Assembly (NCBI GenBank): GCA_025058345.1
Contig: JANXEN010000002.1
Coordinates: 159,679-223,678 of the forward strand
Origin: Sulfolobales archaeon
GTDB lineage: Archaea > Thermoproteota > Thermoprotei_A > Sulfolobales > NBVN01
Length of the DNA: 64,000 bases
Direction of reading: 5' to 3'
Shown here: one piece after another, positions 1-7,347 of the stretch
Layout: each line of letters begins with the position of its first letter
Position numbering within the stretch: the first letter of the stretch is position 1
Program-made: the position numbers and the translations under genes
Notes under the pieces: generated by a model
Seen by the model: only the letters and a program-made list of their open reading frames with translations
Databases searched by the model: none
Told to the model about the DNA's origin: nothing

Positions 1-48
1 ATATAGAGGTTCAGAAATAAATGAATTAGCTAGGAGGATGATCTAGTT

Positions 49-492
49 ATGGTTGTTAGGAGAGGTAAGAAAAGCAGGAAGTACAGAGGCTATAGAAATC
101 AGGGATACGGCAGTATAGGACAGCATAGAAAGAGTGGTAGCAGAGGAGGTAGAGGTGCTTCAGGACTTCATAAGCATAAGTCATCATGGCTCGTTAAGAA
201 CTTTCCTGACTGGTACGGTAAGCACGGATTCACTAGACCTTTAGCTACTGAATATAACGCAATTAACTTAGATCAGCTTAATGACTTAGTAAGTAAGTTG
301 GTGAAGGATGGTAAGTTAACATATGAGGGTGATAAGGTAGTGGTTGACTTAAATGCTCTAGGGATTAATAAATTATTGGGTAGGGGTATTTTAAACGGTA
401 AAGTTAAAGTAGTCGTTTATAGCGCTACGGAAAACGCTGTAAATAAGGTTAAGGAATCTGGTGGTGAGGTAGTTTTAACTGGGAAGAGGTAG
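49..492 (+). CDS. rpl15: Ribosomal protein uL15 (L15/L27Ae)
   Basis: Structural protein of the large ribosomal subunit. The 147-residue product has the family's basic Gly/Arg/Lys-rich N-terminal third (about residues 5-50, including SRGGRGASGLHKHK) followed by the globular C-terminal domain. The ATG follows an AGGAGG-like binding site at about 33-38. It lies ten bases upstream of secY, the usual end of the archaeal spc operon, so the rest of that operon should lie to the left of the window. Length and residues are typical and nothing is odd. Confidence 0.96.
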   Translation: MVVRRGKKSRKYRGYRNQGYGSIGQHRKSGSRGGRGASGLHKHKSSWLVKNFPDWYGKHGFTRPLATEYNAINLDQLNDLVSKLVKDGKLTYEGDKVVVDLNALGINKLLGRGILNGKVKVVVYSATENAVNKVKESGGEVVLTGKR

Positions 493-501
493 GGGTCTTA
501 T

Positions 502-1893
502 TTGGTCAACGTTTTAAAGTTTTTCTCAGTGATAGGGGATTACGTTCCATCACCACCTAAGCCGGCTAGGCGTCCAGACCTTAAGTTTAGGCTTTTATTT
601 ACGGCAGCCACACTAATTATATATTACGCTATGGCAAGCGTTATGGTCTACCCACTGAGTAAGTACAACATTCAAGGTATTCAACTACCTGCACTGATTA
701 ATGTGGTTTTTGCATCGCAGCAAGGCACTATCGCTCAACTAGGTATCGGGCCTATAGTTACTGCAGGTTTGATTCTTCAGATATTGGTTGGTGCTAAGAT
801 ACTTAACATAGATATGAGTGATCCGTCAAGCCGTAAGTTATTTACCCAATCTCAGAAAGGTCTAGCGATATTGATTGCGGTTGTTGAGGGTTTGGGTTTC
901 GCGATGTATTACAGGTTGAACCTACCACTAACACTAGCTATATTCATGCAGTTTTTTGTCGGTGCTTTAATTCTGTTAATACTTGATGAATCTATTCAGA
1001 AAGGTTGGGGTGTAGGTAGTGGTGTAAGCTTATTCATCTTAGCCGGTGTAGCAAGAACTATAGCTTGGGACGCTTTCGCACCTATTAAGGTTCCAGGAAC
1101 TGACCAATATCACGGTTTCTTCCCATACCTAATTCATGGATTATTTGGAGGTGGATTAAGCAGTGAGAGACTTTTTTACGGTTTAGCTGAAGGTGTTGAT
1201 AGGACATTACCTTCATTACCAGGCTTCATTACTGTGATAATACTTTCGGTAGTTCTTGTGTATCTTCAAAGTGTTAAGGTGAATATCCCAGTAACCACTC
1301 AGAGAGCTCCCGGAATTAGGACTAAAGTCCCTCTGCAGTTCTTATACGTTACTAACATACCAATTTTGCTGGTCGGTATACTATTCTCTGACCTAATCCT
1401 TTTCTACAATATATCGTCGACCTACCTAGCTAATTCAGCTCCTTGGCTCTCCGAAGCTCTTTCGGTTATGATTACCTACTTGGCGCCCCCTAATTCACTG
1501 TTGGAGATATACGTAAATCCGTTGAGGTTACTTATATATTCTATTTTACTTGTCGGTCTTGCTGTGGTATTTGGCTATATGTGGGTTGAGATCGCTGGTT
1601 TGAACCCAGCAACTCAGGCTGAGAACTTAATAAAGTCGGGTCTTGAGATACCTGGTATTAGAAGGAATCCTAAGGTTCTGGAATCCCTTCTAGCTAAGTA
1701 CATTTACCCTCTAACGATTCTTAGCTCCATCATAGTTGCGTTAGTTGCTCTTACAGCAGATATTTTCAGCGCGTTCGGTACAGGTACAGGCATACTCCTC
1801 TCGATAGGTATTATACAGCAATATTATACAACAATAGCTTATGAGAGGACTTTGGAGGCGTATCCCCTACTAAAGAGGTTAATTGGGGAGTAG
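502..1893 (+). CDS. secY: Preprotein translocase channel subunit SecY
   Basis: Pore-forming subunit of the SecYEG/Sec61 protein-conducting channel in the cytoplasmic membrane. The 463-residue protein shows about ten hydrophobic segments from residue 32 onward. The cytosolic loop TTQRAPGIRTKVPLQFLY (about 265-282) and the later loop ATQAENLIKSGLEIPGIRR (about 373-391) are the ribosome/SRP-receptor docking loops conserved in the family. The start is TTG just after uL15, and adkA follows after five bases, so the three genes are almost certainly cotranscribed. Many surface proteins encoded later in this window would depend on this channel. Confidence 0.97.
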   Translation: MVNVLKFFSVIGDYVPSPPKPARRPDLKFRLLFTAATLIIYYAMASVMVYPLSKYNIQGIQLPALINVVFASQQGTIAQLGIGPIVTAGLILQILVGAKILNIDMSDPSSRKLFTQSQKGLAILIAVVEGLGFAMYYRLNLPLTLAIFMQFFVGALILLILDESIQKGWGVGSGVSLFILAGVARTIAWDAFAPIKVPGTDQYHGFFPYLIHGLFGGGLSSERLFYGLAEGVDRTLPSLPGFITVIILSVVLVYLQSVKVNIPVTTQRAPGIRTKVPLQFLYVTNIPILLVGILFSDLILFYNISSTYLANSAPWLSEALSVMITYLAPPNSLLEIYVNPLRLLIYSILLVGLAVVFGYMWVEIAGLNPATQAENLIKSGLEIPGIRRNPKVLESLLAKYIYPLTILSSIIVALVALTADIFSAFGTGTGILLSIGIIQQYYTTIAYERTLEAYPLLKRLIGE

Positions 1894-1898
1894 GGGGT

Positions 1899-2516
1899 AT
1901 GCTTAAGACTATCATCGCTGTCGGCATTCCTGGAGTAGGTAAAAGTACGGTCCTTAATACAGCTATGAAGGAGTTAGAGTTAAGGGGTTACTCAGTTAAG
2001 GTCATAAACTTCGGTGACTTGATGTTGGATATGTTAATGAAACGTGGATTAGTTAGCTCTAGAGATGACATCAGAAATTTACCGCTCAGCATTCAGCGCG
2101 AGGTTCAGAGAGATGTTGCAGAGAGGATAGGCAGTGAGTTAAGGAGGATTAGAGAAGTAAGTGGTTCTAAGCCACATGTAGTAATCATAGATACGCATGC
2201 AGTCGTGAAGACAGGCACTGGTTACTGGTCAGGTCTTCCAGCTCATGTCATCACTAACATAATGCCTGATTCAATAGTTATTGTCGAAGCGAGTGTGGAG
2301 GAAATTCTAGGAAGGCAGGCTAAAGATTTTGAAAGGAGGAGGAGCGACTACAGTGATGCTGAACTTTTGAACGAATTACTATCTCTGAACAGGTATTTCG
2401 CTGTTTCGAGCGCCAACTTAGTTGGTGCTTCTGTTTACATACTACGTAATAGGGAAGGTAAGGTTCGAGAAACTGCTTCAGAACTAGTTAACTTAATCGA
2501 GAATTTGAGGGGTTGA
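1899..2516 (+). CDS. adkA: Archaeal adenylate kinase AdkA
   Basis: Catalyses ATP + AMP = 2 ADP. The 205-residue product is the short archaeal form of the enzyme, with the P-loop GIPGVGKST at residues 9-17 and a VVIIDTHA strand further on. It is not the bacterial Zn/LID type. The ATG lies five bases after secY, the standard archaeal order secY-adk. Its stop overlaps the start of the next gene (TGATG), which suggests translational coupling. Confidence 0.95.
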   Translation: MLKTIIAVGIPGVGKSTVLNTAMKELELRGYSVKVINFGDLMLDMLMKRGLVSSRDDIRNLPLSIQREVQRDVAERIGSELRRIREVSGSKPHVVIIDTHAVVKTGTGYWSGLPAHVITNIMPDSIVIVEASVEEILGRQAKDFERRRSDYSDAELLNELLSLNRYFAVSSANLVGASVYILRNREGKVRETASELVNLIENLRG

Positions 2517-2977
2517 TGATGTTTTTAGCTCTCTATGTGTTAATGATTTTCGCGATATTCACACCGTTCTCATTATTGTTGCGGTTTATACTTATGAAAA
2601 CAGGTGTTGATGCGGTTCTTAACGAGATTAAGGAATTGACTGAGAAAGCATCTAAGGTGAGCCCTAAGGATAAGAAGATGCGTATGATTAGGGAGAGGTA
2701 TGCTTTACTTAAGAGGAGGATTAGGAATGTATTCCTCATAAACTTATTCACTTTATGGATAGCTATATTCACTGCGGTTACACTATCTAACCTAGTACTC
2801 ATTACGCTGTCAACGAGTTACGGTGTTGCCCTAGGGTTTAGAAGTCCTCTGAGGATTCCTGGCTTAATCACTAATGGGGACCAGCTCAACATTCTCTTAG
2901 TAGTTATGGCAGTTATCATGGCCTATCAACCTATACATAATAAGATATCCACTATGCAGAAGATCTATGAAGCTTAA
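2516..2977 (+). CDS. EMC3/TMCO1 (DUF106) family membrane insertase homolog
   Basis: Small membrane protein of the archaeal DUF106 family, which is related to EMC3/TMCO1 and the YidC/Oxa1/Get1 insertase superfamily. It has one N-terminal transmembrane segment (about 3-24), a charged helical stretch rich in Lys/Glu/Arg (about 38-70) that matches the cytosolic coiled coil of the family, and two more membrane segments (about 75-97 and 122-142). The position after secY and adk is the conserved one in archaea and fits a role in membrane-protein insertion. The start used is the ATG overlapping the adkA stop. TTG at 2513 and ATG at 2519 are also possible. Confidence 0.85.
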   Translation: MMFLALYVLMIFAIFTPFSLLLRFILMKTGVDAVLNEIKELTEKASKVSPKDKKMRMIRERYALLKRRIRNVFLINLFTLWIAIFTAVTLSNLVLITLSTSYGVALGFRSPLRIPGLITNGDQLNILLVVMAVIMAYQPIHNKISTMQKIYEA

Positions 2978-3037
2978 CCCACTAGGCCTTAGATATGGTT
3001 TTAAGCTCAAACCTTAAGATCTTTTGGTGTGTTAGCT

Positions 3038-3277
3038 GTGGCTTACGGTCTAAAATCCCATAGCAAGCGTAGAAGGTCTGTCAAAACTCCTGGTGGGCAC
3101 ACTAAAATACACTACAGTAGGTTTAAGCAAGGGGTTTCTAAATGCGGTGTCTGCGGTATACCGCTTAACGGTATCGTTAGCGGTTCTAAGAGTGAGAAAA
3201 GTGTTGAAAGGCCTTACGGAGGCTACCTATGCCACAATTGTCTCGAATCATTAATAAAACTAATTGTTAGGACTTAA
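3038..3277 (+). CDS. rpl34e: Ribosomal protein eL34
   Basis: Large-subunit protein found only in archaea and eukaryotes. The 79-residue product has the basic N-terminus (HSKRRRSVKTPGGHTKIHY) and a zinc ribbon with two cysteine pairs, C36/C39 (CGVC) and C65/C68 (CHNC). The GTG at 3038 was chosen because it lies eight bases after GGTG at 3026-3029 and gives the usual eL34 N-terminus. An upstream GTG at 3029 overlaps that binding site. It is followed by cmk, a conserved archaeal neighbourhood. Confidence 0.93.
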   Translation: MAYGLKSHSKRRRSVKTPGGHTKIHYSRFKQGVSKCGVCGIPLNGIVSGSKSEKSVERPYGGYLCHNCLESLIKLIVRT

Positions 3278-3298
3278 TAATAATATGGGTGCTGTTTT

Positions 3299-3871
3299 TT
3301 GAAGGTATGTAGTAAGGAGTCATTAGTGATTGCTGTGAGTGGCAGGCCCGGTAGCGGTAAGACCACATTAGCTAAGTCGCTGGCTGATGCGCTAGGGCTT
3401 AGGTACGTATCTTCTGGAGGTATTTTCAGACGAATGGCTGAGAAATTAGGGTTATCCCTAGTTGATATGTCTAGAATTGCTGAAAACGATCTCAGCTTAG
3501 ATAGAGCCATAGACGAGGAGGCACGCAATGAGGCTATGAAGGGCGGGGTCGTCGTTGATGGCCACATAGCCGCTTGGATTCTTAAGGATATAGCCCATAT
3601 TAAGATATCGGTCATCGCACCATTGGAAATTAGGGTTAATAGGGTAGCGAAGAGGGATTCACTAAACTACGATGAGGCTTTAGGCGTCATTAAGGAGATT
3701 GAGGAATCTGAGAGCCGCAGGTTTAAAGCTCTATACGGCTTAGACCTCAGTGATAATACTGTCTTCGACTTAATAATCAATACACACACTTTTTCACCTA
3801 CAGAGTGCTTAAACATAGCTTTAGGTGCAGTTAATGAAGTCTTAAATAGGTGTACATCAGAAAATTTATGA
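3299..3871 (+). CDS. cmk: Cytidylate kinase (archaeal)
   Basis: Phosphorylates CMP/dCMP with ATP in pyrimidine nucleotide synthesis. The 190-residue protein has the P-loop GRPGSGKTT at 15-23, and the SSGGIFRRMAEKLGLSL segment that follows is typical of the short archaeal Cmk. The start is TTG at 3299, seven bases after GGTG at 3288-3291. It sits between eL34 and eL14, the normal archaeal arrangement. Length and motifs are ordinary. Confidence 0.94.
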   Translation: MKVCSKESLVIAVSGRPGSGKTTLAKSLADALGLRYVSSGGIFRRMAEKLGLSLVDMSRIAENDLSLDRAIDEEARNEAMKGGVVVDGHIAAWILKDIAHIKISVIAPLEIRVNRVAKRDSLNYDEALGVIKEIEESESRRFKALYGLDLSDNTVFDLIINTHTFSPTECLNIALGAVNEVLNRCTSENL

Positions 3872-3903
3872 AGGTAGTTATGGAGTAGTGTTAGGTGGTA
3901 TAA

Positions 3904-4227
3904 ATGCCTGCTGTAGAGGTAGGTCGTATATGTATTAAATTACGAGGTAGGGAGGCTGGTAAAAAGTGCGTGATAGTTGACGTGATTGACAATAATTACG
4001 TAGTCATCACAGGCCCTAAAGAGTTGAGCGGTGTTAAGAGAAGACGTACGAATATACGTCATTTAGAGCCTGTTGATAAGAAGGTTGAGGTTAGTAAGGG
4101 AGCTAGCGATGAGGAAGTTATTAAGGCTCTAGAATCAGCTAATCTACTAGATTTTATGAGGGAAAGACTTAAGGTTAGCAAGGAAATGCTGCTTAAGGTT
4201 AAGGCTTTGAGAGAGGGTGTTAGTTAA
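3904..4227 (+). CDS. rpl14e: Ribosomal protein eL14
   Basis: Large-subunit ribosomal protein. The 107-residue product begins with a KOW/SH3-like barrel (VGRICIKLRGREAGKKCVIV, residues 6-25) and continues with the RRRTNIRHLEP segment typical of archaeal eL14. A GGTGG site precedes the ATG by a few bases. The gene is directly upstream of cbf5, as in most archaea. Confidence 0.94.
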   Translation: MPAVEVGRICIKLRGREAGKKCVIVDVIDNNYVVITGPKELSGVKRRRTNIRHLEPVDKKVEVSKGASDEEVIKALESANLLDFMRERLKVSKEMLLKVKALREGVS

Positions 4228-4267
4228 TACTAATGGATCCTTCTGCAACAATTTTTCGGTGTTTTTA

Positions 4268-5332
4268 ATGGATTTAACTTCTGAAGGTTTTAAGTTCGTG
4301 TTAAGTCTTGATTCATACGGAGGCGTAGATAAAGGTTGGTTAATTAAGAGAGATGAAAGCACTGATGAGAAATTCGGGTATTTCCCACCACTAAGACCTC
4401 TAAGTCAGAGACTTAACTACGGTGTAATAGTTATTGATAAACCTCCAGGGCCTAGCAGTCATGAGGTAGTTTCATGGATTAAGACAATGCTAGGAGTCCA
4501 TAAAGCTGGTCATGGCGGAACCCTAGAGCCCACCACTTCGTAAGTGGCTGGGCGGGGACATCCTAGAGTCAGCGGCGTTCTACCAGTTACTTTAGGTTTT
4601 GGGACTAAAGCTGTTGGTATGTTGATGTTGGCTGATAAGGAGTACGTAGCTATCATGCAGTTACATGGTGAGGTGAGTGAATCAAGATTAAATGATGTTT
4701 TGAAGGAATTCACCGGCGAGATATACCAAAGGCCACCGGTAAGGGCATCCGTTAAGAGGGTCTTAAGGGTTAAGAAGATCTACGGAATTCAGATGTTGGA
4801 GTTTAGATATCCTTACGCGTTAATAGTTGTAAGCTGCGAACATGGAACGTATGTGAGGAAGTTAATCCATGACATAGGTGAGGTACTTGGTGTTGGGGCG
4901 CATATGCGTGAGTTAAGGAGGACTAAGACAGGTCCATTTAGAGAGGATGATAATTTAGTTACGATGCATGAGCTTTCTGAAGCATTATATAACTATAGAG
5001 AATTAGGTGATGACTCACAGTTAATGAGATGCATATTGCCTATAGAATACGCAGTTTCACATATTCCTAAGGTGATCATATCTGACGGAGCTGTAGATGC
5101 GTTAGCACATGGTGCAGACCTAGCAGTACCTGGAATAGTAAAGCTCCATAATAACATAAGGAAGGGGGAGAAAGTTGCGATCTTAACACTTAAAGGAGAG
5201 TTGGTGGCCTTAGGGAAATCTTTAATGACCTCGGAAGAAATCAAAGATTCAGATAAGGGTTATGCAGTAAAGAATCTAAGGGTAGTGATGCAGGCAGGGA
5301 CTTATCCAAAAAGGTGGGGTAAGTATAAGTAA
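4268..5332 (+). CDS. cbf5: rRNA pseudouridine synthase Cbf5 (dyskerin homolog), gene split by an intron
   Basis: Catalytic subunit of the archaeal H/ACA ribonucleoprotein, which converts uridine to pseudouridine in rRNA. Read without splicing, the frame stops at TAA 4541-4543. Removing 33 nt (4527-4559) joins exons 4268-4526 and 4560-5332 into a 343-residue protein that reads HGGTLDPRVSGVLPV across the junction, exactly the TruB-family catalytic motif with Asp at about residue 87. The C-terminal PUA domain covers roughly the last 80 residues. The chosen ATG is six bases after GGTG at 4258-4261; an in-frame GTG at 4217 overlaps eL14. The interruption is therefore an intron and not a mutation. 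It is the last gene of the ribosomal cluster. Confidence 0.95.
4527..4559 (+). other. Archaeal pre-mRNA intron in cbf5 (bulge-helix-bulge)
   Basis: The 33-nt insertion folds into the motif cut by the archaeal tRNA-splicing endonuclease. CCCU (4521-4524) pairs with GGGG (4554-4557) to form the four-base-pair central helix. It is flanked by three-base bulges AGA (4525-4527) and ACA (4558-4560). GCCCA (4528-4532) pairs with UGGGC (4549-4553), capped by CCACUU/AAGUGG. Cutting after the second base of each bulge removes 4527-4559 and rebuilds the codon GAU for the catalytic Asp. Introns in cbf5 are known in Crenarchaeota, and their length and fold vary. Confidence 0.93.
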
Positions 5333-5343
5333 GCTCGTGAATA

Positions 5344-5355
5344 ATATATATATAA
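5344..5355 (+). promoter_or_regulatory. TATA box of tRNA-Ser
   Basis: An alternating TA stretch (ATATATATATAA) is centred about 35 bases upstream of the tRNA start at 5385. This is the spacing expected for an archaeal TBP site serving a tRNA with a very short leader. Confidence 0.6.
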
Positions 5356-5384
5356 CCAGCCCTACCTTAAACTAATTAGGATTT

Positions 5385-5471
5385 GCCGGGGTGCCCGAGT
5401 GGTCTAAGGGGCTGGCCTTGAGAGCCAGTGGGCAACAGCCCGCGCGGGTTCGAATCCCGCCCCCGGCGCCA
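5385..5471 (+). tRNA. tRNA-Ser (anticodon UGA)
   Basis: A complete class II tRNA. The acceptor stem pairs GCCGGGG with CCCCGGC, followed by discriminator G73 and an encoded CCA. The D arm begins TGCCCGAGTGG. The anticodon stem CTGGC/GCCAG encloses the loop CTTGAGA, giving anticodon TGA. The long variable arm GGGCAACAGCCC and the T arm GCGGGTTCGAATCCCGC complete it. Class II shape, G73 and anticodon agree on serine (UCA codons). There is no intron. An antisense reading frame over this gene is spurious. Confidence 0.97.
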
Positions 5472-5642
5472 TATCCGACCCTCAAGAATGTACTCGGTAT
5501 TTTAATGGGTGTGTTCCTTACAGTAAGCTTCGGCAATACTTCTAAACTTCCAAACAATTGAAAAATACGTAAGCAGTTAATGTTACTTTCAAACGTATTT
5601 GGAAATTAATTTCCACACATATTTCTACCATGAAATGAAGTT

Positions 5643-6566
5643 CTATATTGCAGGAATCAGTTCCGTGAGCTCTATCGTAAACACGTCACCATCCTTCTCA
5701 ATAACATGCCAGTATACTAAGTAGTACGAATTAGGGATTAATTCAGCTGCCCTCCCCTCAATGCTCTTTATAATGGATTCTACGTCATTAACGTTGGTGG
5801 CCTTTCCGTAGTACCCTGAATACGTTCTCCCGCTAATGCTTATTCTTGTAGAACTAAATGCATCTACTAACCAACCATCCTTTACCGGCTTAACCAAACC
5901 ATCAAATACCACGAATTGAAATACCTCCCTTTGTCCATGACCACCTAATAAAATTATTAGACCTGACATAGCTCCTAAATGAGTTTTCCATGATATATCT
6001 GCATATGGACTTGGTATTATCTGACCATCCATTTGAGCCTGATGTGCTACCTCAAAGTTATGAGTAACCCAAAACCTATTAGCAATTTTTCTAATACTGT
6101 CTTCCTCAAAAGTTGTATCAATAACTATTACATCTTGTCCGCTAAACTCACCTTTAGTCCAATTATATCTAAATGTATATTTCTCGGTTTCCCGCGACGT
6201 TGAATTGAATATTGTGATACGTACTTCCCCAAGACTGTAGAGCTTTAGAAGTTCAGCAACATCGATTAGGCTAGCCATTATAATCCTTTCAGTAGGCGTT
6301 ACAGTAGGTGTTGGGGTTGGTGTAACTGTGACGGTTACCGTTCTAGGCGGTAGTGTTACTGTTGAAGTTACTGTCTGAGGAGGTGGGGTTATAGTTGAGG
6401 TAACAGTAACAGTAGCTGCTGCAGCAGTAGTAGTTACTGTTTGAGTGACTACTGAGGTTACAGTCCTCGGCGGTGGGACAGCTGAAGAACCTGCGAAATA
6501 ACCGCCAACACCAGCAACGATAACCAACACAACCAACACACCAACTAAGGACTTTTGAACACTCAC
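5643..6566 (-). CDS. Exported membrane-anchored protein of unknown function
   Basis: I do not recognise the main domain. The protein (307 residues from the GTG at 6566) starts with a hydrophobic anchor (about 6-27) ending in GGYFAGSSAVPPP, followed by a Val/Thr/Pro-rich linker of about 60 residues with repeated VTVT and TPTP units. A roughly 210-residue domain follows that should lie outside the membrane. The first 38 residues are identical in protein, and 96% identical in DNA, to the N-terminus of the TRAP binding protein at 28895. GTG 6566 is preferred because GGTG lies seven bases upstream and the same arrangement precedes the other copy; ATG 6590 is possible. Confidence 0.75.
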   Translation of the reverse strand: MSVQKSLVGVLVVLVIVAGVGGYFAGSSAVPPPRTVTSVVTQTVTTTAAAATVTVTSTITPPPQTVTSTVTLPPRTVTVTVTPTPTPTVTPTERIIMASLIDVAELLKLYSLGEVRITIFNSTSRETEKYTFRYNWTKGEFSGQDVIVIDTTFEEDSIRKIANRFWVTHNFEVAHQAQMDGQIIPSPYADISWKTHLGAMSGLIILLGGHGQREVFQFVVFDGLVKPVKDGWLVDAFSSTRISISGRTYSGYYGKATNVNDVESIIKSIEGRAAELIPNSYYLVYWHVIEKDGDVFTIELTELIPAI

Positions 6567-6570
6567 AATA
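6456..6570 (-). repeat. N-terminal cassette repeat, copy 1
   Basis: 115 bp covering the start, membrane anchor and first linker residues of the exported protein. It matches 28891-29005 on the opposite strand at 110 of 115 positions. All five differences are third-position synonymous changes. The downstream linkers are similar in composition but no longer align exactly. Confidence 0.9.
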
Positions 6571-6590
6571 ATACACCTTTTATTTAACAT

Positions 6591-7030
6591 TAATAAAGAT
6601 TATAAATTTTTATCTTAATTCTTCATATTTTCCAATATATTTTTATATACAATAATAACTAAAATAATTTTTAGTAATTATGTTGGTGGTATTGAAGTGA
6701 TCTTCTCTTGGTTAGATGTTTTTAAGTTCGTATATAGTAGCCAAATGGGTAGGTAAACAGAATTACGTCTTCTAAGATATTTATTCGGGTGATTTAGAGT
6801 ATTAAAAGTAAAATGAAAAGTACATCTATTAATCTTCTGGTCATGAACTTAAACATGATGTTTAAAGTTATTTTGAGTTATTCGCGTTGGCTATTTCGGA
6901 ATGTTTAGATTTACTTAGCACTTTATTTGGAGTTCCATATATATTTTAGGAATTTTGCATGTAGTTCGATTTGACTATTTACATTTATTAATTTTAGTAA
7001 CGAAATTAAAATATTTGAGGGAGGTATAAT
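6591..7030. other. AT-rich 440-bp intergenic region
   Basis: No convincing gene is present. Near 6600-6610 a minus-strand TATA-like element (ATTTATAATC) could drive the exported protein to the left. On the plus strand TTTTTATATAC (about 6641-6651) followed by GGTGG (6685-6689) and GTG at 6697 opens a frame of only 19 codons ending at 6756, which is either a micropeptide or the remains of a gene. The rest is AT-rich with no clear hairpins. GGGAGGT at 7019-7025 is the binding site of the next gene. Confidence 0.5.
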
Positions 7031-7336
7031 TTGAGTAAAGTAGGTTGCTTGTGTTGTTTGTATTTTAAGCCGCATATCTACGTTTCATCAGCTGGTTATT
7101 GCTCCTTAAAAGGTAGATGCGTCTTTGGTGATGGTGTTGTTTGTGGTGAGTACAGGGATAAGGTTATTGATGATTTAAAGAAAGTTCTTAGTGATGTTGG
7201 CTGGGTGTACTGTGTGACCTGTAGGAAGACGTTGGTAGATGAGTTTGAGTTAGAAGATCATTTTAATTCCCATGATGTTGTTGCCGATGTCTTAATCGAT
7301 GAAGCTGTATCTGATGAGGCGCCTTCAGCTGATTGA
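7031..7336 (+). CDS. Small Cys-rich zinc-finger-like protein
   Basis: I do not recognise a named family. The 101-residue protein has an N-terminal cysteine-rich part (C6, C8, C9, C23, C30, C38) and a C2H2-like finger at about 60-80, CVTCRKTLVDEFELEDHFNSH, with CxxC and HxxxH spacing. The acidic C-terminus ends by overlapping the first codons of the 2-oxoacid oxidoreductase frame. The TTG start follows GAGGT. The tight coupling suggests a partner, assembly factor or regulator of the oxidoreductase, but that is inference from position only. Confidence 0.75.
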   Translation: MSKVGCLCCLYFKPHIYVSSAGYCSLKGRCVFGDGVVCGEYRDKVIDDLKKVLSDVGWVYCVTCRKTLVDEFELEDHFNSHDVVADVLIDEAVSDEAPSAD

Positions 7337-7347
7337 GGTTTGGTATC

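Noticed and set aside
4544-5332. Separate gene starting at GTG 4544 for the C-terminal part of Cbf5, or cbf5 as a pseudogene
   Set aside because: The bulge-helix-bulge fold and exact restoration of the catalytic motif after removal of 33 nt explain the stop as an intron.
5372-5557. 61-codon minus-strand frame
   Set aside because: It lies antisense over tRNA-Ser and its sequence is the tRNA complement, a common false gene.
6290-6480. Short repeats resembling a CRISPR or satellite
   Set aside because: They are the codons of a Val/Thr/Pro linker with no constant repeat-spacer spacing. No CRISPR array or cas gene was seen in the window.
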